Made by a program: the position numbers and the translations under genes
Shown here: positions 26,046 to 36,166 of the stretch, piece after piece
How the letters are laid out: each line of letters starts with the position of its first letter
Numbering within the stretch: position 1 is the stretch's first letter
Notes under the pieces: generated by a model
What the model saw: the letters and a program-made list of their open reading frames with translations, nothing else
Told to the model about the DNA's origin: nothing
Database searches by the model: none
Source: Deltaproteobacteria bacterium
GTDB taxonomy: Bacteria > Desulfobacterota > Binatia > Binatales > Binataceae
Direction: 5' to 3'
DNA length: 41,616 nt
NCBI GenBank assembly: GCA_021827495.1
Contig: JAKAVN010000014.1
Span: 1 to 41,616 of the forward strand

Positions 26046-26170
26046 AGGTCGCAGACCATCGCGATGCCCTGGGCTGTTTTCTGGCTCAGGCGGTGGAGCG
26101 GCCGGGGTTGAAAATCACCAGCGCCCGCGCACCGTACCCTTGCGCACACTTGGCACTTAAATGTAGATAA
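26042..26170 (+). pseudogene. truncated N-terminus of a phosphotransferase (APH family), overlapping the acyl-CoA dehydrogenase stop
   Basis: A GTG overlapping the dehydrogenase TGA (GTGA) opens a 42-codon frame with GCFLAQAVERPGLKITSARA, which resembles the start of APH-type phosphotransferases commonly found beside ACAD10/11-like dehydrogenases. The kinase motif that should follow (SGGxSxxT) is absent and the frame stops. I read it as the remnant of a deleted partner gene. The similarity is short and was judged by eye. Confidence 0.4.
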
Positions 26171-26283
26171 ACGACCAGGTTCGTGACAGCAGCCGAGCCG
26201 GGGCATCAAAGAGTAGCGCGCCGAGTTAGACGCGCTGCGAGCCAACGACCCGGCGGTTGCACCACAGAATTCGGAGGAGATTA

Positions 26284-26868
26284 ATGCCGCACATCAGTTC
26301 TATTCCTTTAGAAGAGGTGACGCCGGAACTGCGCAAGATAATGCGCGCGTATGACAGCTCCATCGGAGCGTCGGATTTCGTGCGAATCTTCGCCCACTCG
26401 CCCGAGGTCTCCAATGCGTTCTTCCGATTCTACCTTCCCGCCATGGTGGCCACGCGCGGCCGGATCGATATGCGGATCACCGAACTTGCGCGGCTGAAAG
26501 TCGCCGAAAGAAGCAGTGCCAAGCCTTGAATGGGCGTACGGGTTGCCTTGGCAAGGCAACAGGGAGTGACCGAGGAGCTAATCTCCGAAGTTAAGAACTA
26601 TCGCGAAAGCAAGATTCTTGCGCCTCACGAGAAGGCTGCAATTCACTTCGCCGACGTGCTCGCGGGTGACCATTTGTCGGGTGGCAAGGAACTGTTCGAC
26701 GAGCTGCGCGAACATTTCAGCGAGTCGGAAATCATTGATCTCGGGGTCCGGATGATGGCCTACGTCGGTTACACGCGCTTCCTCGCAACGATGGAGGTCG
26801 AGACTTTCGGCGGAACCTGTCCGCTGTCGGGTCAGCCGGCGGAGGTTCCAGGTTCGGCCGCCTCGTAA
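26284..26868 (+). pseudogene. carboxymuconolactone decarboxylase (AhpD-like) gene, broken at the CxxC region
   Basis: GGAGGAG lies upstream of ATG 26284. The frame runs 81 codons (MPHISSIPLEEVTPELRKI ... ITELARLKVAERS), then hits TGA at 26527. It resumes in the same frame at ATG 26530 with VALARQQGVTEELISEV and continues to the end of a normal-length family member of about 195 residues. Between the two, a shifted frame reads QCQALNGR, where relatives have the Cys motif (Q-C-x-x-C-x-N). This fits small compensating indels plus loss of the second Cys. The family includes decarboxylases and peroxidase-like proteins. It could be a genuine pseudogene or an assembly error, as with lhr. Confidence 0.75.
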
Positions 26869-26930
26869 GGTCCAGTGCGCCGCCGCTGCCAACCGGTGAC
26901 GGGCTCAAGCTGGCGGCGGTTGGGCGCGAT

Positions 26931-27032
26931 TTAGATTCTGCGGGCGGTGAAAAATCCTTCGCGGATCGCAGCGTCTATCTTGCGCGGGGCCACGCAGTCG
27001 TCGGTTGAGTAAATCCTGGGCGCGGCCCCCAT
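26931..27032 (-). pseudogene. C-terminal remnant of a FadH-like oxidoreductase
   Basis: The minus-strand frame ends DDCVAPRKIDAAIREGFF plus TARRI and a stop. This is nearly identical to the tail of the intact enzyme at 18217-20172 (GDCVAPRKIDAAIREGFF). The DNA is also clearly alike over about 60 bases. Upstream of the motif the similarity fades within a few residues. Nothing else of the enzyme is left. It lies just before the ntrC-type gene. Confidence 0.75.
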
Positions 27033-27155
27033 GCAACGCCGAGAACGACTCGCCTGCGGTACGGTTATCGCCCGCTCACCCCAGCGTGTTGACCCCAGCC
27101 AACAGCCGGTGGGCAGCCGTTTCGTGCTCCAGCCGCCGGCTTCGCGGGAGGCCTG

Positions 27156-28490
<1,335 letters not shown>

Positions 28491-28505
28491 GCGCCGCGCC
28501 GCATC

Positions 28506-28613
28506 TAGCGAAAAGCCGGGAGGTTCAGCGCGCACGCGACCCGCGAGCCGGTCTCGTTGACCACCCGTTCGTCGCTGAGCTTTTCGCCGGGCCACAGCTG
28601 AGCGGCCCTGCGC
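28506..28613 (-). pseudogene. internally deleted remnant of an LLM-class flavoenzyme
   Basis: 72 bases (28526-28597) match 31052-31123, inside the intact LLM gene, with 3 mismatches by eye (PGEKLSDERVVNETGSRVAC). They are joined by 6 bases to a 14-base piece matching the end of that gene (CCGGCTTTTCGCTA, stop included). About 345 bases in between are missing. The result is a short frame ending ALNLPAFR and a stop. It cannot encode a flavin-binding enzyme. The high identity suggests recent duplication. Confidence 0.8.
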
Positions 28614-28626
28614 AGTCAGTCCGGCC

Positions 28627-30618
28627 TTACAGGCTTCGGGCGAGGCGGTGTCCCTCGAAAATCGCCGCGCCAATGTCGCGCGGCGCCACGCAATCGCCGA
28701 TCGCGTACAGTCCGTTGACCTTGCCCTTCATCTCGGCGGACAGGGCACTCCTGGTCTCCTTGGTCGTGACCAGGATGACGCTATCGATGCCGTCGAGACT
28801 GGTCTCAACCTGCGGCGCGTACACGTTGAAGAGTTGAACCAAGCTTCCGTTGATTTTCTTGATATAGTGAGTGGGCAGGACTTCCACGCCACTCTCGGCC
28901 AGCCGGGCCAGCACGTGAGGCAGGACCAGTGTGAGAACCAGGTCCCTTCCCACGGATGGTTGGCTGGTTACGAGAGTCACTTTCTTGCCCTGCCGGGCCA
29001 ACAGCTCGGCCAGGCCTGGAGCCACCTGATTGTATTCCTCGTCGACAATCAGGACCCTGTGCCCCGGCTGCTTCTCTCCGCGCAGCACTTGTTCCGGCGT
29101 AAGCACGTGCGGCTGATCCCATCCCGGGATGGGATCGGGGATGACGCCCGAAAACCCGGTCCGATTGAATTCAGCGCCGGTAGCGATCACCAGCGCGTCG
29201 GGAGCCAGCCGACCGATCAGCTCTGGCGTCACCTCGCAGCCGAGATTCACCTCGACGCCGCATTTCGGCATCTGCCGGATGAGCCAGCCCGCGACCTCGC
29301 CGATTTCTTCGCGCCCGGGCAAGAGTGCAGCGAGATTCACCTGGCCGCCCAGCTCTTTGGCTCTTTCGTACAGCGTCACGTTATGTCCGCGCAGCGCCGC
29401 CACCCGCGCGGCCTCCAATCCCGCAGGACCGCCTCCCACCACCATCACACGCTTTTTCTTGGAGGCCTTGGTCAGCGTGCCGATGCCCCATTCTTTCTCC
29501 CTTCCGGTTGCAGGATTCTGAATGCATCCGATCGGCAGGCTGCCGAAGAGGCGAGCTATGCACTGCTGATTGGTGTAGGTGCAGTGGCGGATATCTTCGG
29601 CGCGGCCCTGCTGCACCTTCAAGAGCCATTCGGGATCGGCAATCAGCGCGCGCGCGACTCCAACCATGTCGGCCTGACCGTCGGCGAGCATCCGCTCGGC
29701 ATCCTGAGGGGTCCCGAGCCTGCCGGGAGCGCATAGCAGTGGCAGTTTCTTGAGCGCGGCCTTGATCGGAGCGGCGGCCAGAAGATTGTAATGCGGGGCG
29801 ACGTACATCGGCCCGATACCGATGTGGTAGTTGTGATAGCTGCCGACATCGATATCGATGAAATCCAACTGGCCCGTTTCTTCCAGTCTTCTGGCGATTG
29901 CCGTGCTCTCTTCAACGCCAAGCCCGCCAGGCAAGAGCTCCTCTCCCACCAGCCGCAGCCCCAAGGCCAGCTTTCTTCCTATGACTCCCCGTACCCGCTC
30001 GATGACCTGGAACAGGAAGCGCATCCGGTTATCCAGCAAGCCGCCGTATTCGTCGTGGCGCTTATTGAAGAACGGGGACAGAAAATTCTCGATCAGATAG
30101 CCGTGCGTGCCGTGCAGTACGATCCCGTCGTAGCCCGCTTCCGGCACGACGGCGGCGCTGTCGGCGAAGGCCTGGACCATTTCTTCGATCTCTTCGTGGT
30201 CCATTTCCTTGGGCGTGGTGAACGAATTGGGAACCGGTGAAGGCGCCAACGCCGGCCGGCCGGTGAGGAAGCAACTGGAGGCCTGCCCGGCGTGCCAGAT
30301 CTGGATGAACATCTTGGCCCCGTGCCGGTGAACTCTGCTGGTGACGTCCTTTAGCAGAGGAATGACCCGCTTGTCGTACAAACGCATCGTAGGCAGAGTT
30401 CCGTACTCGACTGTCGGATGGATATCGGCGACCGACTGGCAAATCAGTCCGACGCCGCTCTTGGCCCGCTCCTCGTAATAGTACGGCATCTGCGCATTGG
30501 GTAGCCACGTCTGGCGGTCTACATATACAGTGTAGTGCGGCGACATATAGAACCGATTCTTGATGTGCACCGGCCCCAGGTCGATTGGAGTGAAAAGATG
30601 ACGAAACTCATTAGCCAC
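28627..30618 (-). CDS. FadH-like NADH:flavin oxidoreductase with one Fe-S cysteine replaced
   Basis: A 663-residue enzyme with the FMN TIM barrel (LFTPIDLGPVHIKNRFYMSP; active site HGTHGYLIENFLSP), Fe-S segment, and FAD/NAD domains (VMVVGGGPAGLEAARVA; YAIGDCVAPRDIGAAIFEG). The cluster segment reads HCTYTNQQC with the fourth Cys 11 residues later (GCIQNP), so the second ligand Cys of CxxCxxxC is Thr. The relative at 18217 keeps all four. This could mean a 3Fe-4S cluster, a fourth ligand from elsewhere, or no cluster. The start is GTG (GTGGCTAATGAG) with an upstream GGGAG. It follows the LLM gene by 73 bases on the same strand and is likely co-transcribed. Substrate unknown. Confidence 0.9.
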   Translation of the reverse strand: MANEFRHLFTPIDLGPVHIKNRFYMSPHYTVYVDRQTWLPNAQMPYYYEERAKSGVGLICQSVADIHPTVEYGTLPTMRLYDKRVIPLLKDVTSRVHRHGAKMFIQIWHAGQASSCFLTGRPALAPSPVPNSFTTPKEMDHEEIEEMVQAFADSAAVVPEAGYDGIVLHGTHGYLIENFLSPFFNKRHDEYGGLLDNRMRFLFQVIERVRGVIGRKLALGLRLVGEELLPGGLGVEESTAIARRLEETGQLDFIDIDVGSYHNYHIGIGPMYVAPHYNLLAAAPIKAALKKLPLLCAPGRLGTPQDAERMLADGQADMVGVARALIADPEWLLKVQQGRAEDIRHCTYTNQQCIARLFGSLPIGCIQNPATGREKEWGIGTLTKASKKKRVMVVGGGPAGLEAARVAALRGHNVTLYERAKELGGQVNLAALLPGREEIGEVAGWLIRQMPKCGVEVNLGCEVTPELIGRLAPDALVIATGAEFNRTGFSGVIPDPIPGWDQPHVLTPEQVLRGEKQPGHRVLIVDEEYNQVAPGLAELLARQGKKVTLVTSQPSVGRDLVLTLVLPHVLARLAESGVEVLPTHYIKKINGSLVQLFNVYAPQVETSLDGIDSVILVTTKETRSALSAEMKGKVNGLYAIGDCVAPRDIGAAIFEGHRLARSL

Positions 30619-30691
30619 AGCAGCCTACTCCCTTAATCCGCAATTTCCATTTTTGAATCCTGATATACACTTGCACCGCTCTGCGATGCGC

Positions 30692-31774
30692 TTAGCGAAA
30701 AGCCGGCATGACCATCTCGGCGACGTCGCGGAATACCTTGCGCTGGTAATCGGCCGGCGGCAGCAAGGCGACTTCCTTGATCCCGGCCTGCTCCAGCGCG
30801 CGCAAGCGATGGATGACCTCCTCGGGCGTTCCCACGATGCAGACGTTCGCGATCGCCTCGGGCGTCATGAAGCGCCGCTCCTCGGGCTGCAGGAACGTGC
30901 AATGGCCTTCGTGGATTTGCCGGAAGCGCGCGGTCTCGGGCAGGCTGAAATTCTTCACCCGCTTGACGTAATCGTCCCAGATGTTGGCGAAGAACCGCGG
31001 TATCAATTCGTCCTTTTCGCCGCGCTGCTTCCAGATCTCCCAGGTGAAGTGCAGCGCGCACGCGACCTGCGAGCCGGTCTCGTTGATCACCCGTTCGTCG
31101 CTGAGCTTTTCGCCGGGCCGCAGCACGCACGCGGTGGTCAGGCAGCTGGTTAAAAAGTCCGGGCCGATTGTGCGCCCGGCTTCCTTCGCGCCGGCCTCGA
31201 CCGCCTGCATCGAGCGGCGGAAACCCTCGGCGCCGCCGGTCAGCGTGATCCATCCGTCGCCGTATGCGCCGGTCGCACGCAGCGCCTGGGGTCCATTGGC
31301 CGCGACGTAGATCGGGATGGGCTGGTCGAGGTTGATGAAGTAGCGATCGCGATGGAGAAATTTTATCTGGCGCGTCTTGCCGGCATAGGTGTATTCGACT
31401 TCCTTGCCCTCGAGCAGCGCGCGCACCACCCGCAGGTATTCGCGAAACTCGCGCGGCGGCATCGGCTCCTGCCCCATCACGCGCATCGCGGTATGGCCGG
31501 TGCCGATGCCGAGGAAGACGCGCCCGGGCGCGAGCTGGGCGATGCTGGCGATGGAGTGCGCGGTGACCGGAGCGATCCGGGTGCCGGGAATCGCCACCCC
31601 GGTGCCGATCCTGATGCGCCTGGTGTTGAACGCCGCCAGCGCCAGCGTGGCGTAGCAGTCCGACCAGATCATCTGCGAATCGGGAACCCAGGCGGTATCG
31701 TAGCCAAGCTCCTCGGCGTAGCGCACCAGTTCCCACTTGTCGATGTGCGTGTCGAACATGATCCCGAATTTCAT
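30692..31774 (-). CDS. LLM-class flavin-dependent oxidoreductase (F420 or FMN)
   Basis: A 360-residue bacterial-luciferase-like TIM-barrel enzyme. ATG 31774 was chosen over the longer ORF: AGAGGTG precedes it and it opens MKFGIMFDTHIDKWELVRYAEELG as in the family. The core has IRIGTGVAIPGTRIAPVTAHSIASI, GRVFLGIGTGHTAMRVMG and PIYVAANGPQALRATG with YGDGWIT. F420-dependent methylene-H4MPT-reductase relatives and FMN monooxygenases share these motifs, so the cofactor is undecided. It sits upstream of the FadH-like gene, forming a two-flavoenzyme cassette. A near-identical fragment lies at 28506-28613. Confidence 0.88.
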   Translation of the reverse strand: MKFGIMFDTHIDKWELVRYAEELGYDTAWVPDSQMIWSDCYATLALAAFNTRRIRIGTGVAIPGTRIAPVTAHSIASIAQLAPGRVFLGIGTGHTAMRVMGQEPMPPREFREYLRVVRALLEGKEVEYTYAGKTRQIKFLHRDRYFINLDQPIPIYVAANGPQALRATGAYGDGWITLTGGAEGFRRSMQAVEAGAKEAGRTIGPDFLTSCLTTACVLRPGEKLSDERVINETGSQVACALHFTWEIWKQRGEKDELIPRFFANIWDDYVKRVKNFSLPETARFRQIHEGHCTFLQPEERRFMTPEAIANVCIVGTPEEVIHRLRALEQAGIKEVALLPPADYQRKVFRDVAEMVMPAFR

Positions 31775-31902
31775 TGAGGCACCTCTTTTTGTGAGATCGG
31801 CTCCGTGGCCTGCCGGGACGAAGCCTAACGAAGCCTTATGTACAATCTTTCGGCGCGCGAGCATACCCCGCAGCGCAGGCGGGGCGCCGGATAGCAGGAC
31901 GC

Positions 31903-32499
31903 CTATTGCGTGATCGACAGTCCGGCCTCGCTGAGCCGTTGCTCGAGCAGCGCCACGCGATCGTGGCCCCAGAACGGCTCGCGCTCGAAGAAGAACAGCG
32001 GCACGCCGAAGACGTTGTCGGCCGCCGCTTCCTCCTGCGCGCGCGCGTAGGCCCGCGCGCCCTCGCCGCTCAAGTACTCGCGGTAATCGCCGGCCGAGAG
32101 CCCCAAGCCGGCGATCAGCGCGGCCACCGCCGCGGGCTGGTCGGCCTCGAACTCGCGGCGGAAGAACAGTTCGTAGGCCTTACGGCTGTACTCCAGCAGG
32201 AGGCCTTGCGCTTCGGCGAACAGGCCGCCGATCAGCGCGGGGGTCGTATCATAAACTTTCCGCGGCGCGCGGATCAGAATCCCACGCGGCTTGGCCCAGC
32301 GCCGCGCGTCGAGGTAGGAGTACTTCGCCTTGTAATCGGAGTAGACGCTGCGCTGGCCGCGGTCCTTGATCCGGAGCTGGAACGGAATCCATCGCACGCG
32401 CACGGCGAAGCGCTCTTGGAGCGCGAATGCCGGATCGAAGGCGAGATAGGCGAAGGGACTCTTGTAGTCCGAATACATCTTCAGTTCCTTGCGTTCCAT
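31903..32499 (-). CDS. DsbA-fold protein, 2-hydroxychromene-2-carboxylate isomerase-like
   Basis: A 198-residue thioredoxin-fold protein of the kappa-GST/HCCA-isomerase family. ATG 32499 was chosen because GGAG lies upstream and the family N-terminus then appears (MYSDYKSPFAYLAFDPAFAL, with the Ser of S-P-F/Y-x-Y/L). The C-terminal FGVPLFFFEREPFWGHDRVALLE (cis-Pro GVP and FWG.DR) is characteristic. HCCA isomerase acts in naphthalene breakdown, but many environmental members have unknown substrates. There is no catalytic CxxC, so it is not a thiol oxidase. It lies next to the FAD/Fe-S dehydrogenase downstream of that gene on the same strand. Confidence 0.8.
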   Translation of the reverse strand: MERKELKMYSDYKSPFAYLAFDPAFALQERFAVRVRWIPFQLRIKDRGQRSVYSDYKAKYSYLDARRWAKPRGILIRAPRKVYDTTPALIGGLFAEAQGLLLEYSRKAYELFFRREFEADQPAAVAALIAGLGLSAGDYREYLSGEGARAYARAQEEAAADNVFGVPLFFFEREPFWGHDRVALLEQRLSEAGLSITQ

Positions 32500-32528
32500 G
32501 GCGCGTCTCCGGATGTTTTGCCACCGGC

Positions 32529-35387
32529 CTATACTTTTAGATTGAGCACCTGGGCGAGATGGAGAGGACGGCGCCCGGGACAAAAATGGCGAATCTGGGT
32601 GCGGCAGGCAAACCCGTCGGCGACGATCAGCGTGTCGGGCGCGCTTTGCCCAAGCGCGGGAATCAGCACCCGCTCCGCGATCGCGCGTGAAACCTCGAAG
32701 CGCTCCGCGCCGTAGCCGAACGACCCCGCCATCCCGCAGCATCCCGCATCCGGCGCCTCGACTTCGAGCCCGCCAATCCCGCCCAGGATAGCCATCTCGC
32801 TCTTCATCCCAGCCAGCGCCTTCTGATGACAATGCCCGTGGACCAGCGCGCGCCCGGTAAGCGCCGGCCCGGCGAAGCCCGGCGCCTCGCGGGCGAGAAA
32901 CTCGTCAAACAGCATGGCCCGCGCCGCGAGCGCCGCGGCCCGCTGATCGCCGGAAAACAAAGCCGGCAATTCGCCGCGAAATGTAAGCAGACAGCTCGGC
33001 TCGAGCCCGACGACCGTAGCGCCACGCTCGACCATCGGCGCCAGCGTATCCATCGCCTGCCCAAGCCGCCATCGCGCGCGATCCAGCATCCCGGCGTCGT
33101 ACAGCGGCCGCCCGCAGCACAGATCGCGCGGCGGGATCACGACCTTGAAGCCCGCGCGATCCAGCACCTCGGTCGCCGCGATTGCGACCTCGGGCTCGAA
33201 AAAGTTGTTGAAGGTGTCGGGAAACAGCACGACCTCGCGCCCTTCGATGCTCGCGCGGCGCGGGCGGCGCGCGAACCACGAACGAAACGTCGCCGGGGCG
33301 AAGCGTGGAAGTTCGCGGGCGCGATGGACGTTCAGCAATCGCCGCGCTAGCGCACCCAGCCCCCTCGCATGCGAGAGCGCATTGGCGAGGCCCGGCGCGG
33401 CGGCGCCGACGCGGGCGAACTCGTGGAGGCGCGCGAAGAAGCGCACGTCCAGCGGGCGGCGGTTGCGCCGATAATAGTTGGCAAAGAACTCGGCCTTGTA
33501 GGCCGCCATATCGATCGCCGCGGGACACTCGCTCTTGCATGCCTTGCACGACAGACACAGTTCAAGTGCTTCTTTAAGGGCAGGATCGGCCAACCCGCCC
33601 TCGAGCAACCCGTTGCCGCTCAGCGCCTCCCACAACAGATGGGCGCGCCCGCGGGTGGAATGCAGCTCCTCGCGCGTCGCCATATACGACGGGCACATCG
33701 TGCCAGCATCGGTCTTGCGGCACTTGCCGATCCCCACGCATTTGAGCGCGGCGCCCGCTAGTCCGCCCTCGGCGGCGAAATCGAAATGCGTCTCGGCCTG
33801 CGTGGGGCGGTAGGACGGCGTGACCCGCAGATGGGAATCGAGCGGAACGGGCGCCACGATCACGCTCGGGTTCATCATCGAGTCCGGGTCGAAGATGCGC
33901 TTGAACTCCGCGAAGGCGCCGATCAGTTGCGCGCCGAACATCGTGGGCAAAAGCTCCGAGCGCGCGCGGCCGTCGCCATGCTCGCCCGAGAGCGAGCCGC
34001 CGAACTCGGCCACCAACTCGGCGATCTCGAGCATCGCGGCGCGAAATGTCGCGACCCCCCTGGCCGTAGTGAAATCGAAATTCACCCGGCAGTGGACGCA
34101 GCCTTCGCCGAAGTGCCCGTAGTAGGTCGCCGCCGCGAGATCGTGCGCCTCGAGCAGCCGCACGAAGCGGCGCAGGTAGTCGCCCAGACGCGCCGGCGGC
34201 ACGGCGGTGTCCTCGGCGCCCGGCCAGGTGCGCGGATGGCCCGGGATGAGCGCGCCGGCGCCGAGTCCGGACTCGCGTAGGCTCCACACCGCGCGTTGCT
34301 CAGCGGCGTCGAAGAGCGGTGCGACTCCCGCGCACGCGCGCACCCGCCGCGCCTCGGCAGTAAGCCGCTCCGCGGCCGCCCGCGCGGCGTCGTCGGTGTC
34401 GGCGCCAAGCTCGACGATCAGGAACGCGCGCCCGTCGGGCAACAGCCGCACCGCGTCGAGTCCCTTGGCGCGCGCGAAAGCGGGCAGATGATGATCGAAG
34501 CCCTCGAGCGCCTGCGGACGATGCTCGAGAATCCACGGCACCTGGTCGGCGGCAAGATAGACGTCATCGAAGCCAAGCACCACCAGCGCGAGGCGTCGCG
34601 GGCGCGCCACCAGCCTGAGGGTCGCGGCCAGCGTGACCGCGAGCGTACCCTCCGAGCCAACCAGCGCGCGCGCCAGGTTGTGCCCGCGCTCGGGCAGCAG
34701 TTCGTCGAGGTTGTAGCCGGAGACGCGGCGCGGAATTCGCGGATAGCGGCGGCGAATCTCGTCGCCGTAGCGCCTGGCGAGCGCGCGCGCCCCCGCGTGA
34801 ATCTCGCCCTCGCGCCCGCCGCGCGCGGCGAAGGCTTCGCCCTCCCCACCGGAGCCCAGCGAGAGCCGGGTGCCGTCGTAGAGCGCGACTTCGAGCGCCT
34901 CGACGTTGTCGACGGTCTTGCCGTGGGCGGCGGAATGGGCGCCGCAGGAGTTGTTGCCGACCATCCCGCCGATCGTGCAGCGGTCCTTGGTGGAAGGGTC
35001 GGGCGCGAAAAACAGCCCCCGCGGCGCAACCGCCGCGTTGAGCTGCGCCTGCACCACGCCGGGCTCGACCACCGCGAGGCCGCGCGCGACGTCGATACGG
35101 CGGATCGAGTTCATGTACTTGGAGAAGTCGAGCACGATGGCGGCGTTGCAGGTCTGGCCGGCGAGCGCCGTGCCGCCGCCGCGCGCAAGCATCGGGAGCC
35201 GGTTCTCGCGCGCCAGCGCGAGCGTGCGGATCACATCGCCCTCGTGGCGCGGAATCACGACGCCGAGCGGGACCTGCCGATAGACCGAGGCGTCGGCGGC
35301 GTAGAGCGCGAGCGTGGCGTTGTCGGCGCGCACCTCGCCGTCGATGGAGCGGCGAAGTTTATCCCATAGCGCGCGCGGCGGAGTCAT
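32529..35387 (-). CDS. FAD-binding and Fe-S-binding two-domain oxidoreductase (D-lactate/glycolate dehydrogenase-like)
   Basis: About 952 residues from ATG 35387; the track's start adds 13 residues. The N-terminal VAO/p-cresol-methylhydroxylase-type FAD domain shows ARGGGTALAGQT and TIGGMVGNNSCGAHS, and the middle is a FAD-linked oxidase C domain ending PSVIVAPVPLDSH. The Fe-S part has LSCKACKSECPAAIDM and an unusual KCVGIGKCRKTDAGTMCPSY. The C-terminal CCG motifs (DLCCGRPLYDAG; GCCGMAGSFGYG) are those of GlpC/LldE-like proteins. Fused dehydrogenases of this type oxidise D-2-hydroxy acids and feed electrons to the respiratory chain; the substrate is open. It stands 26-30 bases upstream of the DsbA-fold gene, probably one operon. 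Confidence 0.9.
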   Translation of the reverse strand: MTPPRALWDKLRRSIDGEVRADNATLALYAADASVYRQVPLGVVIPRHEGDVIRTLALARENRLPMLARGGGTALAGQTCNAAIVLDFSKYMNSIRRIDVARGLAVVEPGVVQAQLNAAVAPRGLFFAPDPSTKDRCTIGGMVGNNSCGAHSAAHGKTVDNVEALEVALYDGTRLSLGSGGEGEAFAARGGREGEIHAGARALARRYGDEIRRRYPRIPRRVSGYNLDELLPERGHNLARALVGSEGTLAVTLAATLRLVARPRRLALVVLGFDDVYLAADQVPWILEHRPQALEGFDHHLPAFARAKGLDAVRLLPDGRAFLIVELGADTDDAARAAAERLTAEARRVRACAGVAPLFDAAEQRAVWSLRESGLGAGALIPGHPRTWPGAEDTAVPPARLGDYLRRFVRLLEAHDLAAATYYGHFGEGCVHCRVNFDFTTARGVATFRAAMLEIAELVAEFGGSLSGEHGDGRARSELLPTMFGAQLIGAFAEFKRIFDPDSMMNPSVIVAPVPLDSHLRVTPSYRPTQAETHFDFAAEGGLAGAALKCVGIGKCRKTDAGTMCPSYMATREELHSTRGRAHLLWEALSGNGLLEGGLADPALKEALELCLSCKACKSECPAAIDMAAYKAEFFANYYRRNRRPLDVRFFARLHEFARVGAAAPGLANALSHARGLGALARRLLNVHRARELPRFAPATFRSWFARRPRRASIEGREVVLFPDTFNNFFEPEVAIAATEVLDRAGFKVVIPPRDLCCGRPLYDAGMLDRARWRLGQAMDTLAPMVERGATVVGLEPSCLLTFRGELPALFSGDQRAAALAARAMLFDEFLAREAPGFAGPALTGRALVHGHCHQKALAGMKSEMAILGGIGGLEVEAPDAGCCGMAGSFGYGAERFEVSRAIAERVLIPALGQSAPDTLIVADGFACRTQIRHFCPGRRPLHLAQVLNLKV

Positions 35388-35577
35388 CGTGGAAGGGCGC
35401 CGGGTCTGCGGCCCGCGCGGGCGCAATTGTAGTGGATCGCGTAGCTATGCCGGTAGCACCACAAGCGGACGACGCCATCGATGGCCGAAAAGTCATTTGA
35501 CTGGATTGGAGCACGGTGATAGCGATCTCTCGATGCTAAACTCACTAGCGCGCAATTGGACTACGGGGAACAAAATC

Positions 35578-35997
35578 ATGCCTGACTACTCTCGTGCCAT
35601 TTCCTTTACCACATTGGCCGCCGCTGCACTGCTCTTGGCACTTCCGGGGCTTTCATCCGCACAGGGGGGGACTGGAAAGGCCCGATTCGAGCAGTATTGC
35701 TCCAGTTGTCATGGCACTGACGCAAAGGGCGACGGGCCGCTCGCCAATCTGCTGACGACGAAGCCTATTGATCTGACCCAACTCGCGAAGAAAAACGGCG
35801 GCAAATTCCCTGGGACCAAGGTGATGCACGATATCGACGGGCGCGACACGGTCAGAGCCCACGGCACGAGCGACATGCCGGTGTGGGGTGAAAACTTCAA
35901 GATTGCGGGCACGCAGCCCGCTAACGTTCGTGAAACTGCCACGCGCGCCAAGGTCCAGCGGATCGTTCAGTATATCCAGTCTATTCAAGAAAAATAG
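35578..35997 (+). CDS. periplasmic c-type cytochrome (class I-like)
   Basis: 139 residues from ATG 35578, with GGGGAA upstream. The signal peptide is PDYSRAISFTTLAAAALLL with cleavage near SSAQ. The haem site is CSSCHG and the likely axial Met is in SDMPVWGE. The spacing fits a small monohaem cytochrome c. An upstream ATG at 35533 is in frame but lacks a ribosome-binding site. It is convergent with the zinc dehydrogenase, separated by a strong hairpin. Its electron partner could be the FAD/Fe-S enzyme encoded on the other strand, but nothing shows this. Confidence 0.88.
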   Translation: MPDYSRAISFTTLAAAALLLALPGLSSAQGGTGKARFEQYCSSCHGTDAKGDGPLANLLTTKPIDLTQLAKKNGGKFPGTKVMHDIDGRDTVRAHGTSDMPVWGENFKIAGTQPANVRETATRAKVQRIVQYIQSIQEK

Positions 35998-36059
35998 ACT
36001 GTTCTTGTCGGCATGAGCCGCCGACGCGCCGGTAGCGCCGCGGGCCGCCGCGAAAAATG

Positions 36060-36101
36060 GCGTGCGGCCGCGAGCGTCCTATTGCGCTCGCGGCCGCACG
36101 C
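36060..36101. terminator. 17-bp perfect inverted repeat between convergent genes
   Basis: GCGTGCGGCCGCGAGCG and its exact complement flank an 8-base loop (TCCTATTG), in the gap between the cytochrome c stop and the zinc dehydrogenase stop. Position and symmetry suit a bidirectional terminator; there is no T-run, so it may work with Rho or as a 3'-end stabiliser. Confidence 0.6.
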
Positions 36102-36166
36102 ATGGGTTTGCCCCTCAGATCGTCACGGGCCGGGCGTTTGCTGCCACGGTCCGCGACGCCTTTTTC

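Noticed and set aside
35497-35526. TTGACT with a weak -10 before the cytochrome c gene
   Set aside because: The -10 hexamer matches too few consensus bases at any allowed spacing.
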